This document shows, piece by piece, positions 11,412 through 23,150 of a stretch of DNA of 64,000 nucleotides (the stretch's first letter is position 1; each line of letters begins with the position of its first letter). Below the pieces are notes generated by a model. It was given only the letters and a program-made list of their open reading frames with translations, searched no databases and had not been told where the DNA came from. The translations under genes were made by a program, and so were the position numbers. This DNA comes from Portulaca oleracea (taxonomy: Eukaryota; Streptophyta; Magnoliopsida; Caryophyllales; Portulacaceae): assembly GCA_029582165.1 (NCBI GenBank), contig CM055883.1, forward strand, positions 18,942,501 to 19,006,500, written 5' to 3'.

Positions 11412-14400
11412 TGAAATACCCTGACCCAAACACAGGGCCCTATAAGTAGTATTACCTATTTATTTAGGCCGTTTATAATTTTTGAAGGAGACTTAAAACC
11501 TAAACCTAGACCTCCTATTTCTATAGTCGTCGTTGGACAATTTTGTGCCTCTAGCCGTTAGATAACGCAATGAAAGAGAAGAGAGGAAGGACAATTCAAC
11601 TACGAGGAAAACCTAAAGGTTAGTATTTTAATACCTTCGTTCCGCTTCAATGTACCGTAGGATTCGTGGATATTCAATCTATCTTTTAAATCAACCAGTT
11701 GAAAGAACATGAGAGAGTTTAGTTGGTGAAGTGACTGGATTAGAATCAGAATAGTGAATATCGTGAATTATAATTCAATGATGATGACTGTATGGTTATG
11801 ATAATAATGGGTATAGGAATGTTAATAACAATTATATATGGTTGACTTTGATTAGTGAGTGACGATGGTGGTGAAACAAATAGGGATAAGAAGTACATGA
11901 AGGTAATGCAGTGCTTGGCTTTGTGATTAGGGAATGACGATGATAAATTATGAAGATGATAATCGATTATTATGATGATGATTAATTATTGATGGTAATT
12001 GATTAATGGAAGGAGTTCTGGAGTGACCTTAGCCATCGAAGTACTAATATTACAATCTAGGGCTAATAGTAAATTCTTACTTTATAATTAGTATATTTAA
12101 CATATTCGTTTAAGTCTCCTATACTAATAGTTTTAGCCTTTTAGACTATTATAAGATGGATAAGATTTATGATACGTCATTTGGGTATTTGTTTTTGTAA
12201 CGATATATTGACTTTTGTTGGACAATTAGTATTAGTATATTAATTATGAAGTCTTGGTTAAATTATACGTGACCATATCTCATTGCAGTAAATCATCCGT
12301 TTTCTTTACCGCTTCCAGGTAAGTGGTGTGATACTTCTTTAGTCCTTTTCGTGCCAAAAATATTATTTTGAAACCTCCCTTTTTCCATAAGTTTATTTTT
12401 ATTAAATTGGGATGGCATGCTATTATTTAAGTATATTTTACTTAGTAATTATATTTATGTCCGTAAGATTTGATTTACTCCGTGCTGTTTAATGTGTTTA
12501 CCAAGTGAGCCTTTCGATGTCAAGTTTATAAGTTACGTTCGTATTTTTGACATATCTTTAATATTGGAATCCTTGGAAAAATCTTCATTAGTATTTGCCA
12601 GTGTATTGTTACTAAGTGGTTTCCGTATTGATTCATGCGTTTGCAAAGTACCCCTTTTCGTTAATTTTATAAGTTGTAGTTATTTTGCGCTTTTTACACC
12701 AAGTAAGGCTTTGTGACAATCTAAGTGATTCATTTGCAAAGTTACTTTTCGAATAATGGTTTTGATCTTTAAATTATTTTAACCTTTCGTCTCTAAGTGA
12801 TTTTGTTAGTTTAGTTTATTGTTAATTGAAATGTCTTGACTGGGTATTGTTTTGTATGTTTTGATTCTCAAGTTCCTGGTTTTGTTTTTGGGCTATGTCT
12901 TCTGCGTTAGCCAGTGAAGGTATGCACTGGATCTGTCGATCGACTTGTATGCGCGCTACTGTGTGTTCCGTTGTGTTCCGTTGTGCCCAATTCCTTGTTG
13001 CCCCGCCACTGGGTCAAATATGGTTTTCGTTGCCCCGCCACTGGGTCAATAATGGTTTCTGTTGCCCATGCCAGTAGGCTAGTAGTGGCCTTAGCCCCAA
13101 ATTGTGTTTTGTGATTTTGATTGCTGAATTTTGATATATTTTTTCTTTCTATTAGTGAATCATTTGATGAATATTGTTGTATGTTTTGGAGTTTTGAGCT
13201 AACTAAAAGTGTTTGGAAAACCCAGTCATATTTTGTTGTTAAATTATTTATTAACTCTAACCCAACTTTTGTGCATGCCTAACCCAGCTAAGGGGGTGTT
13301 ACGCTACTTACTGGACTTTCGAGCTCATCCTTTCATTTTCTTATTTTTTTTTTCAGGTTACGATTATTGATTTTTTGGTAGTGTTCGAGTTCTTTATGGT
13401 GTTATGGTTGCGCAGTGAAGCATAGTGGGCCAAATGATTGTGAGGGATAAGGCTTCTGTTATTGATTTGGCTGTTTGTGATTGAAATAACCGGATTCCTC
13501 CGGAAGAAAAAAAATAATTATTATTATAGTTTTATTATAGCCGTGTTTTTTTAGCCGCCTTCCTGATTTATTAGACTAAACCCTAAACCCTAGTTCTCCT
13601 AATTATATATATATGCCTATCTCCTCAAAAAATCTTACAGTGTCTCCACCGCTAGAGGAAGAGAAGATTAAGGGAAGAAGGGCGGATTCGTAGCTAAGAA
13701 CCCTAGAGGTTAGTCTAATTAGAATATTTATGATAGTTATTCTTCCGTAAATTACAGTATGAACTTCTTGGTTAACTGTTCGCAATGATTCCTAATAAAT
13801 AAAATTTCGTATAGTACGATTAGGTTGCGTAGTCCTGCTCCCATATTTCAATTGCAATTGGTTTTGTTAATTTAAGCAATTGAGTCTTTATGCTGTAAAT
13901 CTTTTGAGTATCTACTATATTTTAATCACCAGAATCAATTTGTATCTACTGAGTTTCGTCACCGCCTAACCCAAGCAGCATATTTTTACTCCCATTGAAT
14001 GATATACCTTTCTCAGACTCTTCCTAATAAGTCTATTTCTCCATTTCTACTATATTTTAATACACAAAGAGAAGGAAATCATGATATACCCTCTTAGTTC
14101 GGCAACGCAGTACTTTCTTGTGTCATTAATCACATAAATTTGATTTTTTGTACATCTTTTAATCCAACTAATCAATACTCCCTTTGTTAAATTTGATTTA
14201 ATGCATCGCTTCACCCAATTCATGTTGGGGTGTTCTTTGGCCGAAATTTCATCCACTGCTTTACCAAACTTTTGATTAAACTTTTCCTTACCTTTATTAT
14301 TGTTTAATACGCTTTTGCAAACTAAAATTTTCTTAAGGCGTGGCTATTGCAAATTAGATTCGACCGTGCATTGTCTTTCCGGGAAATTTTTGTATATAAT

Positions 14401-16110
14401 TACATGTCATAGTTTCACAACTTCCGTCAATTGCGTTCCACGTACAACACTTATAAATCCAAAGCTTAGAACACACTTTCTCTTACTTTTGATGCGACAG
14501 AGGTTCCCTAAGTATATTCACACTCTGTCCAAATTGGGTTCATAGTGCTTTGATCCATCTATGCTTCCTCTGCATCAATTTATGTTATTAATTCATGGTT
14601 CGTACCTCAAGTAGGTGATTCGTAGCTGGGCTTTCATCTAGTTTGATATTCATTGATATTTAAGGTAAGTGGTGTGATACTTCTTTAGTCTTTTTCGTGC
14701 CAAAAATATTATTTTGTAACTTCTTTTTTTTTCGTAAGTTTATTTTTTGTTAAATCGGGTTGGCATGCTATTATTTAATTATATTATTTTTAGTATTGTT
14801 TATCTCCGACAGTTTGTTTGACCTACATTAATTTATGTGTTTTTACAACGTACCTCTTCGACATTTATTTCATAAGATATAGTTACTCTTTGTCTTTTAT
14901 ACACTAAGTGAAGTTTTATAATAATGTGACTATGTATTTGGCCGTTTATGTAATAGTTTTATATTTTAAATTATTGAACCTTCCGCTGTACTAGTGATTT
15001 TGTGGTGCTGACTTACTTGTTATACTAAATTTCTTGACTGGGTACTTTTTGTATGTTTGATGTTCAAGTTGTAACTGGTTTTATTTTGGGGCTATGTTTT
15101 CTGCCTTAGCCAGTTAAGGTATGCACTGGACCTGTCGATCGACTTGTATCCGCGCTATTGTGTGTTCTGATATGTGTCTGTGTTCCGTTGGGCCCAATTC
15201 CTTTGTTGCCTTGCCACTGGGTCAATAGTGGTAAATCGTTGCCCCGCCACTGGGTCAATAGTGGCTTATCGTTGCCCTTGTCACTGGGTCAATAGTGACC
15301 TTAGCCCTAACCATTGTAATTTTGATTGCTATGTTTGATATATATATATTATGTTACTTTGACGAAAATCGCTTGATCAATATTATGTTTTATCTTGGGT
15401 GTTTTGAGCTTAGTAAAATATTTTGTAAAACCCAGTTATATATTGTTATTTATTTATTTATTAACACTGACCCAACCTATGTTTTACCCGCATGTCCAAC
15501 CCGGCTAAAGGAGTGTTACGCTACTTACTAGGCTTCGAGCTCATCCTTTCATCTTCCTATTTTTCAGGTTCCACTCTCGACAATATCAAAGTTTCTTGAG
15601 AGAAGTCATGAGTCCCAACCTTTCTTTTTGGAGCTATGGAGTTTATTTCTCAGTCTAGTAGAATTTATATTTTGATTTCAAGTCTAATCTTTGGGCTATG
15701 AACTTGTAGCTAGTATTTGAGATTTTTTGGATGTTTCTTCTATACTCTAGTTGAGTTAAACCAATCATTATTTTGGGATTGTGAGTTATTGAAGACCTTT
15801 GTTTTACCTTATATTATAGTTTAGCCTTGCATGCTTGTAGAACTCCTAGTGCTGCAGGTATGCGGCGTCTCTTACTCCTCGGTTCGGGGCGTGACAGTCA
15901 TTTTGGAGGAACATTTCATTATTTTCTCCTGTAGCATTCGCTTTGTATTTAAGTAGTCTCCCTAGTTCACTGTTCAATCAAGTACTCTTTTCCAAGTTAA
16001 GTCTATATTCGTAAATTAGGTTTGTTTCCGTCTTTTAAGCCTTGCATACTCGTTGGACCTTGTCCTAAAGGTGTGCGGCGTCTGTCAGTCCCTGGGTTCC
16101 GGGCGTGATA
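11412..16110 (+). repeat. LTR-d of the array, split by a solo LTR
   Basis: The first part is 11412-13481 and the remainder is 15897-16110; together they are about 2.28 kb, the family length. The LTR end reads TGATA instead of TGACA and the following primer site is mutated (TGGTATCAAAGC, 16118-16129). The dyad cluster is at about 12998-13088. Confidence 0.86.
13482..15896 (+). mobile_element. Solo LTR of a sister family inserted in LTR-d
   Basis: The 2415-bp unit starts TGAAATAACC and ends GTGACA. Its flanks are GTGAT (13477-13481) and GTCAT (15897-15901), an imperfect 5-bp duplication with one mismatch. Blocks within it match the array LTR (the AAGTGGTGTGATACTTC block near 14667, the dyad cluster at about 15208-15300, and the GTGTTACGCTACTTACT block near 15513), while much of the rest is diverged. 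It is therefore a related but separate family that jumped into its relative. No coding domain is visible. Confidence 0.85.
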
Positions 16111-17721
16111 GATTTAGTGGTATCAAAGCTCTACGTTCTTGAAATCCTATTAAGTGTGAGTGTTGTCTGAGAAGTATCTTAGGGAGTAGAATTTTGTGTG
16201 ACTATGTAACTGGGAGTAGGAGCCTTTTGTTACGGAGCTAGGTTCACAAAATTCCTAGTTAGTGTGATTGTTCAAGAATTTCTTTTGGGAATGGAAATCC
16301 ATGTGTTGTTTATTGTTGGGTGTAAAAGCCTTCTATTAGAGATCCAAGCGAGAAAAATTTCTTATTGTCTTTGTGTTGGACTCCGTGAAACACTTTGGGG
16401 ATTAGAAGTCCATGTATAAGTTGCATTTGGGTTTAGAAATTACTATTCTTGCCAAGTGAAGTTCGCGAAGTCCTATTAGATGTGATTATTGTTGGAGAAA
16501 TGAGATTTAGTGTGTATTGTGGTCTTGGGTGCAAGTGACATCAGTCAAGGTGCTTAGTTATGAGTTTTATATTAGATCTCAAGTTTAAATCTCTTGAAGT
16601 TTTGATCCCTCCCTAATTGTTTTTCAATTATGAGGTTCTGCATATCTAATCACTCTAGCTTCGATCTATATGTGCCTTTGTATACATTTTAGGCTTTTGC
16701 TATGTGCTATAAGTTAGTTGTTTTGATTATATGGGTGGACATGATTTGGCGGTTTATCAAGTTATCTTCGAATAGACCAACTTGTGGGGTTACTCAAGAA
16801 AATGCTTATGGAATGTTCTTAGAAGGTTGTATAATTGTTGGACTTAAGGGTTCATTGAGTACAGTATCGTTTAGAGAGGTTTGTGGTGAAATCCTTTTAG
16901 CAACTATGATAAGAGTGAAGTTTATTCGCCTATGCTTGGGTACTTCATACAGGTGTTTCGAGATCTCTGGATAATAGATGTATGGTAAATTAAGATTTTA
17001 TTTCATATATTTGGTCAATGTATACTACTTATGGGACATAAAGCTCTTTTGGACAATATATGAGAGATTTTGGCATAAGTCGATGTCTAAAGTTTGTATC
17101 TACTACCATTGTTGATGGATCTCTTCATTTTTGTAAGTCTTGATTATTTCTAATGTGAGGATCTCCTTAAGCAACTTTTGGGTTGAAGGTCGATCTTGCA
17201 ATTTTATTTTTCTGTACTACTTGGGTTGTTTGCTTAGGCATGGTCATACGTTACAATTTTCGAGAAAAGACTAGTTGGTATAAGTGCAACAATAATAGTG
17301 CATGTTTTTTTTTTTCATTATGTTGGATATGTGTAATCGATTTGGGTTGCCGTAGAAACATTTTGATTGGGAGCAATTTTTTGGGTGTAAACTATGTTTT
17401 TCCTAAAATATAATTTGGAGGCTAAGTAATTAGATATGGTTGATCTCGGCTGATACAAAGGTTTGCCACTATACGTTTAAGAGAAATCAGTATAAATGAT
17501 CGTTATCTGGAAGTGGATTTTGTCAACAGATCTAGAATTTCTAACTGTGCTTCATTTAAGGGATTGAGAGATATCACATTATTTAGAAGTTTGTTAATAT
17601 TGTGGACATATCTATGAGTTTCTATTAAGATACGAGAGCTCCAAAGAGGTACTTGTGAGTTCATGTTATTCATGGGTTAACGATAAGTTTTGAAGACAAA
17701 ATGTTTTAAAGGAGGGAATGA
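16111..17721 (+). repeat. Internal region int-d, full length
   Basis: This 1611-bp copy is uninterrupted and gives the best estimate of internal length for the family. It lies between the mutated end of LTR-d and the purine tract before LTR-e. It contains the recurrent short ORF at 16702-16974 and no retroviral protein domain. Confidence 0.85.
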
Positions 17722-18803
17722 TGAAATACCCTGACCCAAACACAGGGCCCTATTATTAGTATTACCTATTTATTTAGGCCGTTTATAATTTTTGAAGGAG
17801 ACTTAAAACCTAAACCTAGACCTCCTATTTCTATAGTCGTCGTTGGAAAATTTTGTGCCTCTAGCCGTTAGATAACGCAATGAAAGAGAAGAGAGGAAGG
17901 ACAATTCAACTACGAGGAAAACCTAAAGGTTAGTATTTTAATACCTTCGTTCCGCTTCAATGTACCGTAGGATTCGTGAATATTCAATCTATCTTTTAAA
18001 TCAACCAGTTGAAAGAACATGAGAGAGTTTAGTTGGTGAAGTGACTGGATTGGAATCAGAATAGTGAATAGCCTGAATTATTTTTCGATGATGATGACTG
18101 TATGGTTATGATAATAGGAATGTTAATAACAATGATATATGGTTGACTTTGATTAGTGAGTGACGGTGGTGGAGAAACAAATAGGGATAAGAAATACATG
18201 AAGGTAATGCAGTGCTTGGCTTTGTGATTAGGGAATGACGATGATAAATTATGAAGATGATGATCGATTATTATGATGATGATTAATTAATGATGGTAAT
18301 TGATTAATGGAAGGAGTTTTGGATTGACCTTAGCCATCGAAGTACTAATATTACACTCTAGGGCTAATAGTAAATTTTTACTTTATAATTAGTATATTTA
18401 ACATATTCGTTTAAGTCTCCTATACTAATAGTCTTAGCCTTTTAGACTAGTATAAGATGGACAAGATTTATGATACGTCATTTGGGTAATTGTTTTTGTA
18501 AAGATATATTGACTTTTGTTGGACAATTAGTATGAGTATATTAATTATGAAGTCTTGATTAAATTATAGGTGACCCTATCTCATTGCAGTAAATCATCCG
18601 TTTTCTTTGCCGCTTCCAGGTAAGTGGTGTGATACTTCTTTAGTCCTTTTCGTGCCAAAAATATTATTTTGTAACCTCCCTTTTTCCATAAGTTTATTTT
18701 TATTAAATTGGGTTGGCATGCTATTGTTTAACTATATTTTACTTGGTAATTATATTTATGTCCGTAAGATTTGATTTACTCCGTATTGATTAGTGTGTTT
18801 ACC
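17722..18803 (+). repeat. LTR-e of the array, 3' truncated
   Basis: It starts TGAAATACCC after the purine tract and follows the LTR for about 1.1 kb, then switches into internal sequence at 18801-18805, where both parents share ACCAA. The 3' half of the LTR and the next primer site are missing. Confidence 0.85.
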
Positions 18804-19746
18804 AACTTGTGGGGTTACTCAAGAAAATGCTTATGGAATGTTCTTAGAAGGTTGTATAATTGTTGGACTTAAGGGTTCATTGAGTACAGTATCGTTTAGA
18901 GAGGTTTGTGGTGCAATCCTTTTAGCAGCTATGATAAGAGTGAAGTTTATTCGCCTATGCTTGGGTACTTCATACAGGTGTTTCGAGATCTCAGGATAAC
19001 AGATGTATGGTAAATTAAGATTTTATTTCATATATTTGGTCAATGTATACTGCTTATGGGACTTAAAGCTCTTTTAGATTATATATGAGAGATTTTGGCA
19101 TAAGTCGATGTCTAAAGTTTGTATCTACTACCATTGTTGATGGATCTCTTCATTTCTCTAAGTCTTGATAATTTCTAATATGAGGATCTCCTTAAGTAAT
19201 TTTTGGGTTTGAAGGTCGATCTTGCAATTTTATATTTTTGTACTACTTGGGTTGTTTGCTTAGGCATGGTCATACGTTGCAATTTTCAAGAAAAGACTAG
19301 TTGGTACAAGTGCAACAATAATAAAGCAAGTTTTTTTTTCCCATTATGTTGGATATGTGTATTCGATTTGGGTTGCCAATGAAACAATTTGATTGGGAGC
19401 ATTTTTTGGGTGTAAACTACGTTTTTCCTAAAATATAATTTGGAGGCTATGTAATTAGATATGGTTGATCTCGGCTGATACAAAGGTTTGCCATTATACG
19501 TTTAAGACAAATCAGTATAAATGATCGTTATCTGGAAGTGGATTACGTCAACAGATCTAGAATTTCCAACTATGGTTCATTTAAGGGATTGAGAGATATC
19601 ACATTATTTAGAAGTTTAGTAATATTGTGGACATATCTATGAATTTCTATTAAGATACAGGAGCTCCAAAGAGGTACTTGTGAGTTCATGTTATGCATGG
19701 GTTAACGATAAGTTTTGAAGACAAAACTTTTTAAAGGAGGGAAGGA
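18804..19746 (+). repeat. Internal region int-e, 5' truncated
   Basis: It begins within the recurrent short ORF because of the deletion and continues to the purine tract at about 19732-19746. It has more scattered differences from the other copies, including indels in the T-rich run near 19330. Confidence 0.84.
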
Positions 19747-20291
19747 TGAAATACCCTGACCCAAAAATAGGACCCTATTAGTATTATTACTTATTTATTT
19801 AGGCCGTTTATAATTTTTGAATGAGACTTAAAACCTAAACCTAGACCTCCTATTTATATAGTCGTTGTGGGACAATTTTGTGCCTCCTGCCGTCAGATAA
19901 CGCAATGAAAGTGATGTATATTTGATGGCCATATACATCAAGGTCAACTAAAGAAACATCAAATACTCACCTACATGGAAGAAGAGCTCACATCTCTCAC
20001 ATATCTCTCTACTTTGGAAGGAATCTACAAGGGTACTTAAGTAATTTGCTCCATAACTCAAGAACCATCAAGCTATCATGGATGGAGTCTTAGAGTGGAT
20101 TAATCTACATTCCAAGAGCTTTCCAAGGGTTTAAGAATCTTTAGATTTGGTTAATTATTGAGCAAGTTATCATCATTTGTAATCTAGCTTAGTTCATTTG
20201 TTTCTTTATGATGTAATCATGTGTATAGGATGATGTAAGCTAGATGGTTGTAGTTTCTTTCATATGACACGCCTAAGGGGACCTTTAGTAG

Positions 20292-20300
20292 TATAAATAG
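20292..20300 (+). promoter_or_regulatory. LTR TATA box inside an inverted repeat (left LTR)
   Basis: TATAAATAG lies between exact inverted arms CCTAAGGGG (20272-20280) and CCCCTTAGG (20302-20310). The right LTR has the same arrangement: arms 23585-23593 and 23615-23623, TATA box 23605-23613. Confidence 0.75.
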
Positions 20301-20914
20301 ACCCCTTAGGGTTCCTTGTATCATCATTCATTCAATCATATATCAAATACAATCAAACACAATCAAACACATGATGTGTTGTTTCTTTAGTTTTTTGCTA
20401 GTTTCTCTTCGTTTCTCTTGAGGGAGGACGAGGACTATCCCCTTCTTCTATCCAAGGTTGGCGTCCTTGGTGAAGATAGGAAGGAATTGAAGGTCTCTTG
20501 AAGGTGGTGTGGCTGTATCCTCCAAGAATCTTCAAAGCCATTATCATTCATTCATTCATCCATTCAAACGTTCATCTACATTCATCCAACTTTGAGTGTT
20601 CTTTCAAGAATCAAACAACATTGGATTGTTCAAGGAGCATTCGTCCATCATTCAAATGCCAAACATTCATCAAAGTGACGTTCAAACATCATCCATCATT
20701 CGTTCATCATTCGTTCATCATTCGTTCAACCATTCGTTCATCATTTCCATTCGTTGGGTAATCATCTTTCATAGTTCTTTCCATCCTTTTCATCCGTTTC
20801 TATTCCATTTTTGGTTCTTTTAAACTTTGAGAAGGGAGATTCTTATCTTCATTTTTAAAGATCCTTAGATTGTGTGTAATGTGATCATCCCTTGGTCTCA
20901 TTATGCATCAAAAT

Positions 20915-20926
20915 TGGTATCAGAGC
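20915..20926 (+). other. Primer-binding site, initiator Met tRNA type
   Basis: TGGTATCAGAGC starts four bases after the left LTR end at 20910. It is intact. Confidence 0.92.
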
Positions 20927-21177
20927 TTAGGAGTTTGATTCTCTTAGTTCTTGAGCCATCTTTCTACCCATCTTTCCATCACAAAACGTTCCCCACCATC
21001 CCTACACTTCACGCCACCCATAAGTTCTTCCAAGAACTCATAAAGAACCATTAGCCGCACAAAAGAACCCCATAGCCCAAACACAATCCCGCCTAAACAC
21101 ATCCTACCTTTCGTCCCTTATGTGCTAACCCACAACCATGAGTTTCTTGTGATCTTTTTGTTGCAAGATTGGTTCTA

Positions 21178-22290
21178 ATGGCTGGTTCAAGTTCTCCTAC
21201 GAAGTCTCCCACAACGTCTCAAGAAGATGTTGAAGCGATGAAGCAAAGAATCGTTTATCTCAACGATCAACTAAAGAAATACATGCATCTACAACATAGA
21301 GTGACCCATGGTGAAAGTGAGACCAATGATAGTGATGAGGATGTTCCAAGAAGATGTTCCCCAAAGGAGGAGATATTCGACTTCAAAGTAGAGATCCCCG
21401 AATTTGTTGGAAATCTTGATCCGGAGGTTTTCTTGGATTGGATGCAAATCGTGGAGAGAGTCTTTGATCTCAAAGACGTGGATGATAACAAGAAGGTCAA
21501 TTATGTTGCCTTGAAGCTACGAAAACATGCAAGTATTTGGTGGACAAACTTGCAAAAGAAGCGGGAAGCTAAAGGAAAGGACAAGGTGCGTTCATGGGAT
21601 AAAATGAAAAAGAAGCTCCAAGAGAAGTTTTTACCACCTAGCTACCTACGTGACAACTACTACAAGCTACAAAAGTTGGTCCAATGAGGTAGAAGCGTAG
21701 TGGAGTACACCAAAGAATTCGAGTATTTGCTTTGGAGGTGTGATCTTAAAGAGGACGAGCCACAAACTTTGGTACGTTATCTTTTTGGTCTTAATGATTG
21801 GATTAGACATGTTGTTTAGTTGCAACCTTATAAATCCTTGGATGAGTTGAGTTCTTTGTCCCTTAAAGTTGAAAGGCAAAGGAGAAATAAGGGAAAAGAA
21901 GCTCTAAACAAATACCAAACTCCACAAGAATCATCCTACTCTACATTCCCTCACACGCCACAACAAAACCCCCAAGTCTCCACAAAAAGAACTCCACAAA
22001 ATCAGCCCCCATCCACCCCTAAACCCCACGTCCAAGAAGCCAAAACTCTAGCCCCACGAAGGTGTTTTCGTTGCCAAGGGTTAGGTCATTATGCCTCGGA
22101 GTGCCCAAACAAAAGAATAGTATCTTTGGTGGAATATCAAAGTGCTTTGCATGTAGAACCGGAGTATATTGAAAGAAAGAATGAAGAGGAAGTAGTTGGC
22201 ACTATTGACGTGAATGAGGAAGAAAGTGTGGAAGAGGAATGTGTCGAAGAGCCGGATGAAGGAGAGTTACTTGTTGTAAGAAGAGACTAG
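21178..22290 (+). pseudogene. gag: gag (capsid and nucleocapsid) of the 19912-24212 element
   Basis: Gag packages element RNA into cytoplasmic particles. The ATG at 21178 is preferred to the in-frame TTG three codons earlier. A retrotransposon gag capsid domain (IPEFVG, then a conserved WW pair before a basic stretch, then FLPPSY) lies at about residues 75-165. A nucleocapsid zinc knuckle of CX2CX4HX4C form (CFRCQGLGHYASEC) is at about 22060-22101, followed by an acidic tail. The frame has in-frame stops at 21685-21687 (TGA), 21817-21819 (TAG, where the family has Gln) and 22288-22290 (TAG), so no full Gag can be made without readthrough. The type fits plant chromovirus-like Ty3 elements. Confidence 0.88.
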
Positions 22291-22346
22291 GATGTGCTTC
22301 ATGTGCCGAATGTCCAAGTACAAAGGGAGGCTATCTTTCGCTCTGG

Positions 22347-23150
22347 TTGTACTATCAATGCAAAGTGTTCTCATTAATCATAGATGGAGGAAGTTGCACC
22401 AATGCGGCCTCTACAACAATGGTCAACAAGTTGCAATTGGAAGATATCCCTCGTCCCACGCCTTATACCGTACGTTGGCTAAGCCAAGGCCAAGACATTC
22501 GTGTGGGTCAAAGGTTCTTGGTAAGTCTTTCAATTGGGAAGAATTATAAAGATTCCTTATGGTGTGATATTGTTCCTATGGATACTTGTCATATTTTGTT
22601 GGGAAGGCCATGGTTATTTGATGGGAGTGTCATGTATGATGGGAGATCCAACACTTATACTTTCACTCTCAATCAAAAGAAGATCACTTTGACACCCCTA
22701 GCACCATCTTCTCGGCCTAAGGAGGAAGAAAGCCATATTGTGTCAATTATGAAGGTGGATCATGAGCATGAAAGGCATAAGAGTCTTACTCTTACAAATT
22801 TGGAGGAAAACAAAACGGATCCAAGCAAGCACCCAATTTTGAATTCTCCTAAGAAGCGTATCTTCCATGTGCACCCAAGAGAAATCAACTTGAATCTTAT
22901 GGTTGAAGAGCCAACGATTCGAAGGAGCCAAGAAGCTAAAGCCGTCAAAGTAGATCGTTTCATGCTAGAAGATAAAGACCAAGTGGTGAAACTTGACTTG
23001 GGAATTGAGAAGCTACATTGGATATCTACGTTCATGGAGAAAGTTCGAGGATTCAAGTCTTATAATGCCCATGGATTACTTGGGAGAAAGATGAAGAAGT
23101 TCATCAAAGGAATATATGACAATTTCAAAGCCTTTAAGAAGAAAGCTTGA
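22347..23150 (+). pseudogene. Retropepsin-like protease region with C-terminal remnant
   Basis: Aspartic protease of a Ty3 polyprotein, which would cleave Gag-Pol. The active-site signature reads IIDGGSC (DGG in place of the usual DSG/DTG) at about residues 10-17, with the flap and HILLGRPW segment downstream. It is one frame off gag; the shift is near 22359-22365. After about residue 120 the sequence is Lys-rich and has no RT motif; the last 35 residues and the following TTTGAGGACAAAC block look like the usual 3' end of a polyprotein, so RT to integrase were probably deleted between these points. The start is set by the ORF, not by a real initiator. Confidence 0.8.

Noticed and set aside
20498..20823. 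His/Ser-rich ORFs (also 23817-24125) as small genes
   Set aside because: They lie in the R/U5 part of both LTRs of the 4.3-kb element and arise from TTCATC-rich repeats.
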